Below are positions 17,351-26,612 of a stretch of DNA of 46,590 nt, piece after piece; the stretch's first letter is position 1; every line of letters begins with the position of its first letter. The DNA is from Parendozoicomonas callyspongiae (GTDB taxonomy: Bacteria; Pseudomonadota; Gammaproteobacteria; Pseudomonadales; Endozoicomonadaceae): positions 1-46,590 of the forward strand of contig NZ_JAMFLX010000031.1 of NCBI RefSeq assembly GCF_023502345.1, in the 5' to 3' direction. The notes beneath the pieces were generated by a model, which was not told the origin of the DNA, did not search any database, and saw only the letters and a program-made list of their open reading frames with translations. Both the position numbers and the translations under genes were made by a program.

Positions 17351-17602
17351 GAAAACCTTTCGAGGAGTGGGAGAGCAATGATCCTGAGTTGCAAGAGTTC
17401 GAGGCTCGTATTGATGCCCTTGATTCAGGCATCGCTACACTCAAGGTGCTTATGGATCAGTACCAACTCAAGCTTCATGACCTCAAAGACGAACTCGGTG
17501 GCAAGAGCAATGTATCCATGGAATGATACTCGTCAGCTTACCAAGGATCACATTACGACTCTGTCACGGAGGTTCGGTATATCTCCGGCTCTGTTCTTCT
17601 GA
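17350..17602 (+). pseudogene. Frameshifted HigA-type antitoxin remnant
   Basis: The plus strand reads EEWESNDPELQEFEARIDAL, GIATLKVLMDQYQLKLHDL and GGKSNVSME up to a stop at 17524-17526. A shift by one base near 17518 continues as NDTRQLTKDHITTLSRRFG ISPALFF, ending at 17602. Joined, this tracks the XRE domain of E. coli HigA (IRTLMDQYGLTLSDLPEIGS, then VSRVLSGKRKLT and ATRFGISPALF). The N-terminal part is missing where the IS1595 fragment abuts, and no HigB toxin gene is seen beside it. It is therefore a decayed toxin-antitoxin locus. Confidence 0.75.
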
Positions 17603-17604
17603 GA

Positions 17605-17821
17605 GTGCCAGCGAAACCACCCACCCCGGCCATAGTGTCTGAATTCGCCAAAGAGCTGCAAGTAGCAGCAGAGTTTCCCCTCCCAGAATCCTTTGATGCC
17701 TTTTATCGAAACATTCTGGAGGAGTAGATAAAAGAAGCTGTCACGCAAACCGGCCGAGCCAGTGTTCGTACTCGCCGCTTTCCCGCTGAACAGGCTGTTT
17801 ATAAGCCCATAATACCATGGA
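17605..17821 (+). pseudogene. IS4-family transposase N-terminal fragment, with nonsense codon
   Basis: An open frame reads EFAKELQVAAEFPLPESFDA, FYRNILEE, a TAG at 17725-17727, then IKEAVTQTGRASVRTRRFPA EQAVYKPIIPW. The block WIxxALxxTGxASxRxRRLPAEQVVW is the standard N-terminus of IS4-family transposases; here the Trp codon is a stop and the reading departs from the family after EQAV. Everything downstream, including the DDE catalytic core, is absent. Confidence 0.7.
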
Positions 17822-17985
17822 ATTTATTATTCATTATGCAGGCTGTGAACTAAATGTTTCAAAAATATTAACATGTTGACGTATATCAATAGATGGAGAT
17901 GCTGATTTGTCCAGACTTTTAAGTCGGTTTTCAGGGGCCTTATGCCCTGCTGAATTAAAAGAATATTAAAAGGTCATTAAATCAT

Positions 17986-18657
17986 ATGCTCAGTGCCGGT
18001 AAGCAGCAGCACAGTCTATTTGGAAAAAAGAATCAGGTTATTCAGGATATTGATCACTTTTTTGATCTGGTCAGCGACTCTTCTGATCTTTTTGGCAAGC
18101 TGCTAAAGGTTTATCTGAGAAACGGAAAGCCAACTGATGAGTATGAGGTCTGTTTACAGCAACTTTGCGAACTGGAAACCCAGGCAGATAGCCTCAGGCG
18201 AGGAATTAAAACATTTCTCTATGAAAAGACATTGATTCCTGACTTTCGCCGCGATGTTCTCAGAATGCTTGAGGAAATCGATGATCTTATTGGTGCCCAG
18301 CAGGCACTGGCTTTTGCCCTGGAAACGGAAACACCTTATTTCCCCAAGGAAATGCATGAAGGGTTGCTGGATCTGCAATCAATAGCAAGTCGCTGTGTTG
18401 ACCATCTGCTGCTGGCAGCCAGGGCCTTCTTCAGGGATATTCATGCTGTTAAAGATCACAGCCACAAAGTTATCTTCTTTGAAAGTGAAGCAGATCTTGA
18501 ATGTACCCGTATGAAACGGATGGCTTTCAGTTCTGATCTTGAACTCGCCCAGAAAACCCATATTCGATATTTCGTCGACCGAATCGATGGTGTGGCCAAC
18601 ATGGCTGAGGATATTGCGGATTCACTGACTATCTATGCAATCAAGCGGGCCATGTAA
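17986..18657 (+). CDS. DUF47 (PhoU-like) Pit accessory protein
   Basis: A 223-residue all-helical protein of the DUF47/TIGR00153 family, distant from PhoU. Recognisable stretches are LFGKKNQVIQDIDHFFDL near the N-terminus, ETQADSLRRGIKTFLYEK, DRRDVLRMLEEIDD-like text at residues 83-97 and RYFVDRIDGVANMAEDIADS near the C-terminus. Such proteins are usually encoded with Pit phosphate transporters and are thought to modulate them at the inner membrane. The stop codon overlaps the start of the transporter by one base (TAATG), so the two are translationally coupled. Confidence 0.88.
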   Translation: MLSAGKQQHSLFGKKNQVIQDIDHFFDLVSDSSDLFGKLLKVYLRNGKPTDEYEVCLQQLCELETQADSLRRGIKTFLYEKTLIPDFRRDVLRMLEEIDDLIGAQQALAFALETETPYFPKEMHEGLLDLQSIASRCVDHLLLAARAFFRDIHAVKDHSHKVIFFESEADLECTRMKRMAFSSDLELAQKTHIRYFVDRIDGVANMAEDIADSLTIYAIKRAM

Positions 18658-20126
18658 TGACATTTTTGTTTTTCCTGTCATCAGGTCTGTTTCTAGGATG
18701 GTCTCTCGGAGCTAACGACGCGGCGAATGTTTTTGGGTCTGCAGTCGGCAGTCGGATGATTCGTTTTACCACGGCAGCAATTATCTGTTCCGTGTTTATT
18801 ATGCTGGGGGCCGTTGTTAGCGGTGCGGGTGCAGCTCATACATTGGGCAAACTCGGAGCAATTAATGCACTGGGTGGTGCTTTTGCTACGGCACTGGCGG
18901 CAGCCATTACCGTATATGCAATGAGCTATATGAAGCTCCCAGTTTCAACCAGTCAGGCGATTGTCGGGGCAATTATCGGCTGGAACTTCTTCTCCGGATC
19001 AAATACCGACTTTACAGTTCTACAAAAGATTGTAATGACCTGGGTTCTCTGCCCGATTTTATCTGGTATCACAGCCGTACTTCTTTACAAATTGGTTGGC
19101 TGGATTCTGGACAGGGCAGGTTTGCACCTGATCACTCTGGATGGAATGGTCAGATATGCACTGATTGCAGCGGGAGCCTTTGGCTCATTTAGTTTGGGCG
19201 CGAACAATATTGGTAACGTAATGGGGGTTTTTATCGCCTCTTCGCCGTTTTCGGAAATCTCATTCGGGCCAATGATTTTTTCTCCCGTTCAGGTGTTGTT
19301 TATGCTGGGTGGTCTGGCTATTGCTCTCGGCGTCTTCACCTATTCAAAGCGTGTAATGATGACAGTGGGCAGTGGTCTTATGCCTCTGACACCAGTAGCT
19401 GCTTTTGTGGTTGTTATCGCTCACTCAATCGTGTTGTTCCTGTTTGCGTCGGAAGGTCTGGAATACTTTCTGGCCAGCAATGGCATGCCGACAATTCCAC
19501 TGGTGCCATTGTCTAGCTCACAAGCTGTTGTGGGTGCCATTATCGGGATTGGCTTGTTAAAAGGCGGTCACCAGATTCACTGGAGAGTCGTTGGAAAAAT
19601 TGCCTGCGGCTGGGCGACAACCCCTGCCATTGCTTTCGCCTTGTCCCTTTTTACATTCCTCCTGGCCCAGAACCTGTTCATGGTCAAGGTTTTTGAGCCG
19701 ATCAGTTATCAGGTTACCCCGCCTGTGATTGAAAAGCTGGCAGATATGGGAGTTCATGACCATATGCTGAAAGGTATGGAGGGCGAAGTTTTCTCAGACG
19801 CTGAGGTCTTTAAAGACAGCCTTCGCGAGGAAACAGATGTTGAGGATAGTCATCTCTCGATGGTTGTTGATCTATCCCGCAAGTTTTACCTTGAAGTGGA
19901 TCTTGATCGTCTGGATATGGATCAGCTGGATCTGGAACCTCAGCAGCTTGAAGCTCTCAATAAGCTGAACGGCAAAACCTATGAGTACTCATGGCAGCTA
20001 ACTGACGAGTTGACCAAAGAATCAAAAAACTGGGCATTCCGTGAAAAGACGGTTTTGAACAAACCCTATAACCGACATCTGGAAACACAGTTTGAACAGT
20101 TGTTCAGAGCCTTTTCAATTCTGTAG
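18657..20126 (+). CDS. Low-affinity inorganic phosphate transporter, Pit family
   Basis: A 489-residue PiT-family permease with about 10 membrane segments. The duplicated signature is GANDAANVFG near residue 19 and GANNIGNVMG near residue 181, with matching PVSTSQAIVGAIIG and PLSSSQAVVGAIIG blocks. A soluble C-terminal tail of about 130 acidic residues follows the last membrane segment, longer than in E. coli PitA. It should move phosphate, often as a metal-phosphate complex, with protons or sodium. It is coupled to the DUF47 gene. No pho box was recognised upstream. Confidence 0.9.
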   Translation: MTFLFFLSSGLFLGWSLGANDAANVFGSAVGSRMIRFTTAAIICSVFIMLGAVVSGAGAAHTLGKLGAINALGGAFATALAAAITVYAMSYMKLPVSTSQAIVGAIIGWNFFSGSNTDFTVLQKIVMTWVLCPILSGITAVLLYKLVGWILDRAGLHLITLDGMVRYALIAAGAFGSFSLGANNIGNVMGVFIASSPFSEISFGPMIFSPVQVLFMLGGLAIALGVFTYSKRVMMTVGSGLMPLTPVAAFVVVIAHSIVLFLFASEGLEYFLASNGMPTIPLVPLSSSQAVVGAIIGIGLLKGGHQIHWRVVGKIACGWATTPAIAFALSLFTFLLAQNLFMVKVFEPISYQVTPPVIEKLADMGVHDHMLKGMEGEVFSDAEVFKDSLREETDVEDSHLSMVVDLSRKFYLEVDLDRLDMDQLDLEPQQLEALNKLNGKTYEYSWQLTDELTKESKNWAFREKTVLNKPYNRHLETQFEQLFRAFSIL

Positions 20127-20153
20127 TCATGTATAGTTGGCATGGCTGATTTA

Positions 20154-20164
20154 GGGGGGGGGGG
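20154..20164. repeat. Homopolymer tract of 11 G
   Basis: Eleven consecutive G residues lie between the convergent 3' ends of the phosphate transporter and the ABC ATPase, 5 bp past the latter's stop. Such tracts slip during replication and are also prone to sequencing-length error. Confidence 0.9.
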
Positions 20165-20169
20165 AGGCA

Positions 20170-21777
20170 TCACTCCTGACAGCGGGGGACTGCGCTCAGT
20201 AGTTCCCTCGTATAATTTTGCCGTGGTTTCGTCAGCACATCTTCAGTTGCACCGGTTTCAACAATCTTGCCATCTTTCATAACCGCAACCCGGTGAGCCA
20301 ACTGGGGAATAATGGACAGATCGTGGGTGATAAAAAGATAAGAAACACCCAGTTCATTCTGAAGCTCCTGCAACAACGAGAGAACCTCTGCCCTAGTGGA
20401 AACATCCAGGGCACTGGTGGGCTCATCGCAGATAATCAACTCTGGTGATACAGCCAGTGCCCGGGCAATGGCAATTCTCTGCCTTTGACCTCCGGAAAAC
20501 TCATGGGGATAGCGGAAGCGATGTTCAGGTTCGAGTTTGACTCTTTCCAGTAACTCAATGACACGCGCTTCCCTCTGCTCATGGGATAGATCCATTTTCA
20601 GGCTGACCATACCCTCTTCGATAATCCGCTGAACTGTCATACGCGGGTTCATGGATGAATAAGGATCCTGGAATATCACCTGAATTCTACGGCGAAGAGG
20701 CAGCATACCTCTGCGAGATAATTTATGAATATGCTGGTTGTTATAACTGATGGTGCCACTAGTAATTTGATCCAGCCTGAGAATGGCCCGGCCGGTTGTG
20801 GTTTTACCGCAACCGGATTCCCCAACCAAAGCCAGAGTTTCTCCTCGACCAATATGAAGGTCGATATCATCCACTGCTTTTGTCCAGACATGAATGCGTT
20901 GGAGGATACCTTTTCGAAGTGGAAAGTGAACTTTGAGTCCTTTGATGGTGAGTAGGTGATCAGGCTGTTCGCTTGGTAAAAAGTTATCCTGGTTTGGCAG
21001 GCTGGCAATCAGGCGGCGGGTATATTCCTGTTGAGGGTGACGAAAAATCTGCTCGCAATTGCCTTCCTCGATAATTTCACCGCGCAGCATAACCCCAACC
21101 CGCTGGGCTGTTTCCCGAACTACACCCATATCATGGGTGATCAGAAGGACTGCAAGCTGTCGTGTTCTGGCGAGGGTACGAATCAGGTTGAGAACCTGTT
21201 TCTGTATGGTGACATCGAGGGCTGTTGTTGGCTCATCTGCAATCAGAATATCCGGCTCACAGGCTAAAGCTATAGCGATCATAACCCGTTGCTGCTGGCC
21301 TCCAGAAAGCTGGTGCGGATACCAGTCGATACGGGTTTCCGGATGAGGCAGGCCAACTTCCGATAACAGGTCAATGATTTTTTCCCTTCTGGCCCTGGCA
21401 TTCAGCTGTGTATGCAGAAGTAGTGCTTCTTCAATTTGGACACCGACTTTCTGCACCGGATTCAGTGAGGTCAGAGCTTCCTGAAAAATCATGGCAACCC
21501 GGTTACCACGAACGGCAGTCATCTCCCGTTCGGTGGAATGAAACAGATCGGCTCCATCAAACAGAACTTTTCCCTGGGTCACTTTCAGGGCATCAGGCAG
21601 TAGTCGTATAGCGGCAAGGGATGTGACAGATTTGCCACTGCCTGATTCGCCCACCAAGGCAAAAATTTCACCGGGGTTCAGCTGGAACGAGACATTCCGA
21701 AGTATTGGATCCTGCTGCGGGTTGTTTACGCAGACACTCAGGTTTTCTACTGACAGAACAGGAGCTGAGTTATCCAT
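20170..21777 (-). CDS. Peptide ABC transporter, double ATPase (YejF/DppDF type)
   Basis: A 535-residue protein with two complete nucleotide-binding domains. The first has Walker A GESGSGKS (43-50), signature LSGGQQQR and Walker B ILIADEPTTALD. The second, after about residue 275, has GESGCGKTT, FSGGQRQR and LIICDEPTSALD. Fusion of the two ATPases is the YejF arrangement of microcin C/oligopeptide importers; each half also ends in the oligopeptide-type C-terminal segment (EYTRRLIASLP; NYTRELLSAVP). It powers import by the permeases encoded just upstream. It is the last gene of a four-gene minus-strand operon, two bases after the YejE-like permease. Confidence 0.9.
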   Translation of the reverse strand: MDNSAPVLSVENLSVCVNNPQQDPILRNVSFQLNPGEIFALVGESGSGKSVTSLAAIRLLPDALKVTQGKVLFDGADLFHSTEREMTAVRGNRVAMIFQEALTSLNPVQKVGVQIEEALLLHTQLNARARREKIIDLLSEVGLPHPETRIDWYPHQLSGGQQQRVMIAIALACEPDILIADEPTTALDVTIQKQVLNLIRTLARTRQLAVLLITHDMGVVRETAQRVGVMLRGEIIEEGNCEQIFRHPQQEYTRRLIASLPNQDNFLPSEQPDHLLTIKGLKVHFPLRKGILQRIHVWTKAVDDIDLHIGRGETLALVGESGCGKTTTGRAILRLDQITSGTISYNNQHIHKLSRRGMLPLRRRIQVIFQDPYSSMNPRMTVQRIIEEGMVSLKMDLSHEQREARVIELLERVKLEPEHRFRYPHEFSGGQRQRIAIARALAVSPELIICDEPTSALDVSTRAEVLSLLQELQNELGVSYLFITHDLSIIPQLAHRVAVMKDGKIVETGATEDVLTKPRQNYTRELLSAVPRCQE

Positions 21778-21779
21778 GG

Positions 21780-23153
21780 TTATGCACCTCGCTCCTGTCT
21801 CTTTTTCGGGTTGAACGCGTCGTTAACCAGATCAGAAAACAGGTTGGCTGCCAGCACCAGGGTGAACATAAAGGCAAATGCACCAATCAGGTTCCACCAG
21901 ACCACCGGTTCCCGGGACATTTCTGTGCGGGCCAGGTTAATCATATTGCCCCAGCTCGGCATGGTGGAATCAACTCCAACTCCGATATAGGAGAGAACTG
22001 CCTCAGCCAGCACCAGCCCGCTGAAATCCAGAACAAAGGTAATCAGAATAATATGCATCACATTGGGCAGAACATGACGGTGCAGAATACCAACCTGGCT
22101 GACACCAAAGGCATGAGCCGCCTGAACATAAGGCAGCTGACTGATTTTCAGGGTCTCTGCACGCAGCAACCGGCAGAGCCCGGCCCAGCTGGTGATTCCC
22201 AGAATAAAGCAAAGGCCGAGGAAGCGGGCATCAGCCTTTTCCAGCCCTACCTCAAAGAAATCCGGGTTCAGATCGATAAAAACCTGGAACTGCAGGATCG
22301 CAGCAGCAATCAGAAGAATTCCGGGAATTGAACTCAGAGTGGTGTAGAGGTACTGAACCACATCATCTACCCAGCCCTTAAAGTAACCAGCGCAAATACC
22401 CAAGGTGATGGCAATGGGCATCATAATCAGGGTGGCCAGGGTTCCGATAAGAACGCCGGTGCGGATGCCTTTTATCGAATGGTAGAGTGTGTCATTACCG
22501 GCTTTATCCGTTCCCAGTACATGGTAGAGATTGCCTACATGTAGCAACCAGCCAAGCAGAGTGCAGACCAGCAGGATGGTGACCATGGCCGAGCTCCAGG
22601 GCAGATCCTGTCTATGGGTGAAAACCTTTAGAAGAGCACAGAGCAGAAGGCCGATGAAAAGTCCTTTTCCTGCACCTTTCAGACTTTGAATCAGCAGGTC
22701 TTTTGAGAAATCAGAGTTATCGGATAAATGACTGCCGGCATATTTCAGATCCGGATAATCCCGGTAAATATGGCCGCTTTCATCAGTCATATTTTCCTTG
22801 GCGTAAGACTTCAGGGAAAAGGGAGCAGAGTAGGTACGCTCTTTGGTCTCGCCCATTTCCCCAAGAAAAATATCCAGAACACTGTTTACCGTATTGGAAT
22901 AATAAGTTGTGTTCTGTCCAGGGACAGGAGGCAAAGCCTTGCGAAAATGGAGAGAATCGATCAGTGCAATCGCTATATACGACAGAATGATAACAAACGT
23001 GACCATGCCGGTGCGGGAGCTGAAGACCTGATGCCACTGCTCACGGCTTTCTGGATTTTTTCGCAGCTGCGACAGGAACAGGGTAATGGAAATCACCAGC
23101 AGCCATATCAACACATCGGTCCAGAGAATAACGGGCTTGAGCATCATATCCAT
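21780..23153 (-). CDS. Peptide ABC transporter permease, YejE-like
   Basis: A 457-residue permease, longer than E. coli YejE (about 340). The N-terminal 200 residues hold two membrane segments (residues 10-26 and 48-68), an extra extracytoplasmic stretch around 75-150 with a GHIYRDYPDLKYAGSHL motif, and two more segments near 160 and 185. The C-terminal BPD_transp_1 domain has the EAA loop EAVLSYIGVGVDSTMPSWG and the HVLPNVMHII block. It pairs with the YejB-like subunit whose gene overlaps it by one base. Confidence 0.88.
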   Translation of the reverse strand: MDMMLKPVILWTDVLIWLLVISITLFLSQLRKNPESREQWHQVFSSRTGMVTFVIILSYIAIALIDSLHFRKALPPVPGQNTTYYSNTVNSVLDIFLGEMGETKERTYSAPFSLKSYAKENMTDESGHIYRDYPDLKYAGSHLSDNSDFSKDLLIQSLKGAGKGLFIGLLLCALLKVFTHRQDLPWSSAMVTILLVCTLLGWLLHVGNLYHVLGTDKAGNDTLYHSIKGIRTGVLIGTLATLIMMPIAITLGICAGYFKGWVDDVVQYLYTTLSSIPGILLIAAAILQFQVFIDLNPDFFEVGLEKADARFLGLCFILGITSWAGLCRLLRAETLKISQLPYVQAAHAFGVSQVGILHRHVLPNVMHIILITFVLDFSGLVLAEAVLSYIGVGVDSTMPSWGNMINLARTEMSREPVVWWNLIGAFAFMFTLVLAANLFSDLVNDAFNPKKRQERGA

Positions 23154-24130
23154 CAGTTCAGCCTCACTCTCGGGTCAGCAATGGTGTAGGAGATATCCGT
23201 CAGAATCAGACCGATGATGTAAAGCACTGAACCCACAAACACCATGGTACGGACAATGGCAAAGTCCTGGGCACGGATGGCATCCAGCATATAACTGCCC
23301 AAACCGGGAATACCGAAGAACGCTTCCATCAGCAGGCTGCCCATAAACAGTGTCGGAATCACCACGACCACACCAGTCAGAATGGGCAACAGAGCATTGG
23401 GTAAAACATGGCGGAACAGAACTGCCAGCTCACTCACACCTTTGGCCCGGGCGGTGCGGGCAAAGTCCTGGTCGGCGGCTTCAAGGAACAAAGTGCGGTA
23501 CCAGCGGGCACCCAGTCCAATTCCGGAAACAATACCTATCGCCACCGGCAGTATTAAAAACTTCCAGGCAGACAGTGAAGTTTGATAGCCAGAAATTGGA
23601 ACCAGCTTCCACAGAGTGGCTACAAGATATTGCCCGCCAATAATGTAAAACAACCCGGAAATCGACATCAGAGTAACAAACAGGACAACGGCCGCTTTAT
23701 CAAGCCGGGTGCCACGAAACATCACAATAATCAGTGCTACACAGATATTGACCCAGATACCAACAATAAAGGTGGGAATGGCCAGGGCCAGACTGGGGCC
23801 CATTCGGGTACGAACATCGGTGGTAATATCCCGGCCATCATCGGCCTGACCAAAATCGAATGTGAACAGGCTGAGGGATTTATGAAAGAAAATGGTGTCA
23901 GTGAATTTGCTGAAGCCTGCAGCGTTCGGGTTATATATCAGTGGATTGTCGTAGCCCTTTTCTTTCACCCAGTGATCGATGGCATCCTGAGTGACATACT
24001 TTTCTCCCAGATGGGCACGGGCAATATCCTGAGGGCTGTTCACCACGAAAAACAGAATGAAGGTAATCAGGTTAACCCCGATAAGGATCGGGATGGCATA
24101 CAACAGACGGCGGATGATATAAGCAAGCAC
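23153..24130 (-). CDS. Peptide ABC transporter permease, YejB-like
   Basis: A 325-residue DppB/YejB-type permease. It begins MLAYIIRRLLYAIPILIGVN, the standard N-terminal helix of this subfamily, followed by a periplasmic segment and five further membrane helices. The EAA-type loop (RTARAKGVSELAVLFRHVLP NALLPILTG) and the LLMEAFFGIPGLGSYMLDAI stretch are conserved. It forms the membrane channel with the YejE-like subunit. Its start codon is 3 bp past the stop of the binding-protein gene, so the operon is tightly packed. Confidence 0.92.
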   Translation of the reverse strand: MLAYIIRRLLYAIPILIGVNLITFILFFVVNSPQDIARAHLGEKYVTQDAIDHWVKEKGYDNPLIYNPNAAGFSKFTDTIFFHKSLSLFTFDFGQADDGRDITTDVRTRMGPSLALAIPTFIVGIWVNICVALIIVMFRGTRLDKAAVVLFVTLMSISGLFYIIGGQYLVATLWKLVPISGYQTSLSAWKFLILPVAIGIVSGIGLGARWYRTLFLEAADQDFARTARAKGVSELAVLFRHVLPNALLPILTGVVVVIPTLFMGSLLMEAFFGIPGLGSYMLDAIRAQDFAIVRTMVFVGSVLYIIGLILTDISYTIADPRVRLN

Positions 24131-24133
24131 CTG

Positions 24134-26320
24134 TTAGTCCTCCCTTTCCTGAACAGAGCTGACGCGCATATTCTGGCGGCGGCGATAAGCGATCACTGCG
24201 GGCAAAACAATCAGCAGGCAGATAACAGCAATAGTAATCAGAGGCCAGATAACCGGTTTATTCCATTCCCTCTGGAGCTGTCTGCGCTGCTTGGTGTCGA
24301 TGCGGAGATATTTGAGGGTGTCCTGAGCAATGCCATGTCGCTTAGTGTTGTAAACCCAGCTGTTGTTCAGATAGTACTCTTTGGTGTGGTAACCCCATAT
24401 CCAGGGATTATCCCGGCGAACGAGATCGATAGCCTTATCAAGCAGGGCTATACGCTGGGGCGAATCCGGCATAACCTTGATCTGGCGGAATAATTTATCG
24501 AACTCAGGGTTTTCATAATTGGTGCTGTTATTGCCATCGCACTTACAGTTGCCGCTGGTCTGAGCACTGTCGAGCAGGAACAGGAAATTCTCCGGGTCGG
24601 GGTAATCCGCCAGCCAGCCCCAGCCAAACAACTGGGTATTCCCGTCACGAATTTTTTCCTTGAAGCGGACATAGTCACTGGTGCGATACTCCAGCTGAAC
24701 GCCGATGTTTTCCAGTTGCCGGCGACGCCAGTCGGCTACCGGGCCTGAGCTGCCTCCAGTGGTATCGAGATAAAGCACCAGGGGTTTCCCTGTTTCAGCA
24801 TCCCGGCCATTGGGGTAGCCTGCTTCTGCCAGCAGTCTTTTGGCTTCGTCTATGGATTTACGCTCTGGCTGGCCATTGACCCAGTTATAGATATAAGGGT
24901 TGATGCCTGCTTTGCCTTCCTTATAACCGGGGATGCCGGGAGGAATCGGCCCCATGGCTGCCTGCCCGCGGCCATTGGTAAAGATTTCCAGAAACTCTTC
25001 CATATTCCAGGCGATAGTAATGGCCTGACGGAGTTTCTGTTTCTTCTCGGAGTAACCACCAACAACCGGATCAAGCATATTGAAACCGTAGTAATAAATA
25101 GAAGGCTTGATCTCTGTGCTGATATTAATACCGCGTTGTTTCATATCAGGGCTGAGGTCTATTCCTGAGCCTGAAACAACAAAGGCCCGGTCAAAGTTAT
25201 CCGAACTGATATTGTGGGTATCGTCACCGGAGCGGTCATACCAGCCCTGCATAAACTTTGACCACTGGGGCAGGCTCTCTTTTTCCAGTCGAAAAGTGGC
25301 GCGATCAATAAATGGCATGGGTTTACCGGCGTCTTCCAGTAATCCCTGCTCTCTATCTAATTCAGCCCCTTCAGAAGGGTAAGGGTCAAACCAGTAGTTA
25401 GGGTTACGCTCCAGAGTGATGCCCTTGTTTGGATCATTCTGGGTCATCATAAAGGCACCGGTTCCAACCGGATGCCAGTCCAGGGTCAGGTTACGCTTTT
25501 GAAAACCGGGGTTGTGATAAAACCGGTCAGCCTCCCAGGGGATCGGAGCAAAGAAATGCATTGCCAGCCAGTAAAGAAACTGGGGGTACTTTCCCTTTAT
25601 CCTGATGGTAAATGTCCGTTCATCAACAACATTGATACCGCCCAGGGAAAACTTGCGCAGATCCAGCCACTGATCACGGGGGACATCCTTTACCGTTTGG
25701 GAAAACTCAGACATTCCATCGATGTAATTCGAGAGGAAACCCAGAAGAGGTGATTTATTGGCCGGGTCTGCAAGACGTTTTATGCCATAAATAAAATCTT
25801 CGGCCTTGAGCAATCTTTTTCCTGAAACGGGAAAGTCAGACAATGTTTTGAAATGCTGTGAAGCCTCTTTGGTTTCAAACAGATAAAGAGGAACACCATC
25901 ACTTTTTTGGGCAAAAGCCGGATGAGGCTGATAGAACACGTCAGGTTTCAGGGTGATGGTATAAAGACTGAAGGCCAGATCAGGGCTTTGCGCCGAAACT
26001 GACTGCAGCTCTTTATCAAGATATCTGACCGAAGGCATTGAATCGGCCAGTGCCGGCTCCAGAACATAAGGGCGCTTTAGGAAGTGATAGCGAAGCGGAG
26101 ATTCATAAATCTGATCAATAAACAACGCTTCTTCGGCGCTGTAAGATCGGGCCGGGTCAAGATGCTGCAGGCGGGAGGAGTAGCTGCCATAGTAAACAGT
26201 TTCACCGGGTTTTTCTGGCTCATTTGGGTCATTCCATGGCCCGGAGCATCCTGCTAACAGCAGTGTTACCCCCAGAGAACGAATGAATTGATTTGCTGCG
26301 CGCATCCCAATTACGGGCAT
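24134..26320 (-). CDS. Peptide ABC transporter substrate-binding lipoprotein (SBP family 5)
   Basis: A 728-residue SBP_bac_5 protein. The N-terminus has a lipobox (TLLLAGC, Cys25), so it should be a lipoprotein. The body carries SBP family 5 marks such as LDPARSYSAEEALFIDQIYE, HPVGTGAFMMTQNDP and FGWGWLADYPDPENFLF. Unusually, a hydrophobic segment at about 690-712 (WPLITIAVICLLIVLPAVIA) followed by RRR predicts a second anchor at the C-terminus. It is far larger than DppA (535). First gene of the importer operon. The start at 26320 has AAGAG 8 bases upstream; Met6 is an alternative. Confidence 0.88.
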   Translation of the reverse strand: MPVIGMRAANQFIRSLGVTLLLAGCSGPWNDPNEPEKPGETVYYGSYSSRLQHLDPARSYSAEEALFIDQIYESPLRYHFLKRPYVLEPALADSMPSVRYLDKELQSVSAQSPDLAFSLYTITLKPDVFYQPHPAFAQKSDGVPLYLFETKEASQHFKTLSDFPVSGKRLLKAEDFIYGIKRLADPANKSPLLGFLSNYIDGMSEFSQTVKDVPRDQWLDLRKFSLGGINVVDERTFTIRIKGKYPQFLYWLAMHFFAPIPWEADRFYHNPGFQKRNLTLDWHPVGTGAFMMTQNDPNKGITLERNPNYWFDPYPSEGAELDREQGLLEDAGKPMPFIDRATFRLEKESLPQWSKFMQGWYDRSGDDTHNISSDNFDRAFVVSGSGIDLSPDMKQRGINISTEIKPSIYYYGFNMLDPVVGGYSEKKQKLRQAITIAWNMEEFLEIFTNGRGQAAMGPIPPGIPGYKEGKAGINPYIYNWVNGQPERKSIDEAKRLLAEAGYPNGRDAETGKPLVLYLDTTGGSSGPVADWRRRQLENIGVQLEYRTSDYVRFKEKIRDGNTQLFGWGWLADYPDPENFLFLLDSAQTSGNCKCDGNNSTNYENPEFDKLFRQIKVMPDSPQRIALLDKAIDLVRRDNPWIWGYHTKEYYLNNSWVYNTKRHGIAQDTLKYLRIDTKQRRQLQREWNKPVIWPLITIAVICLLIVLPAVIAYRRRQNMRVSSVQERED

Positions 26321-26511
26321 GGCATCACTCTTTTTGTGATTTTTATTGTTCTTATTATGGTTAATGTCGCACTTTTTTGCTGTTGGGTACAGGAAAGCTA
26401 ACGGTCCGGTTATACAACTGGAAAAGTGAGTCCGATAGATTCAACGTCAAGATAGATAAGGGAAGGATTCCCGGGGATCAGGAACGAACCCTGTTTATCT
26501 GTCGACTGCCG

Positions 26512-26585
26512 CCAGGGCCTCAGGAAAGCGCTCAGGGGAATTGTGATGTAAGCCATCACTCTGAATTGCATTCCTGGGGCCCTGG
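26512..26585. terminator. Large nested inverted repeat between two minus-strand genes
   Basis: CCAGGGCCTCAGGA (26512-26525) pairs with TCCTGGGGCCCTGG (26572-26585), 14 positions with one G-T pair, enclosing GTGATG (26543-26548) and CATCAC (26554-26559). It begins about 28 bp after the stop of the WH2 protein gene on the minus strand and may end its transcript, although no T-run follows. Confidence 0.45.
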
Positions 26586-26612
26586 TATGGCAGTTTTATG
26601 TTTTTAACCTTC

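Noticed and set aside
17281-17526. Open plus-strand frame of 81 codons read as an intact new gene
   Set aside because: Its distal part is the upstream half of a frameshifted HigA domain, and its proximal part overlaps the antisense zinc finger of an IS1595 transposase fragment.
23582-24493. Long plus-strand ORF of about 300 codons
   Set aside because: It is antisense to the YejB-like permease and binding-protein genes, and the Asn/Gln/His-rich translation is typical of a shadow frame.
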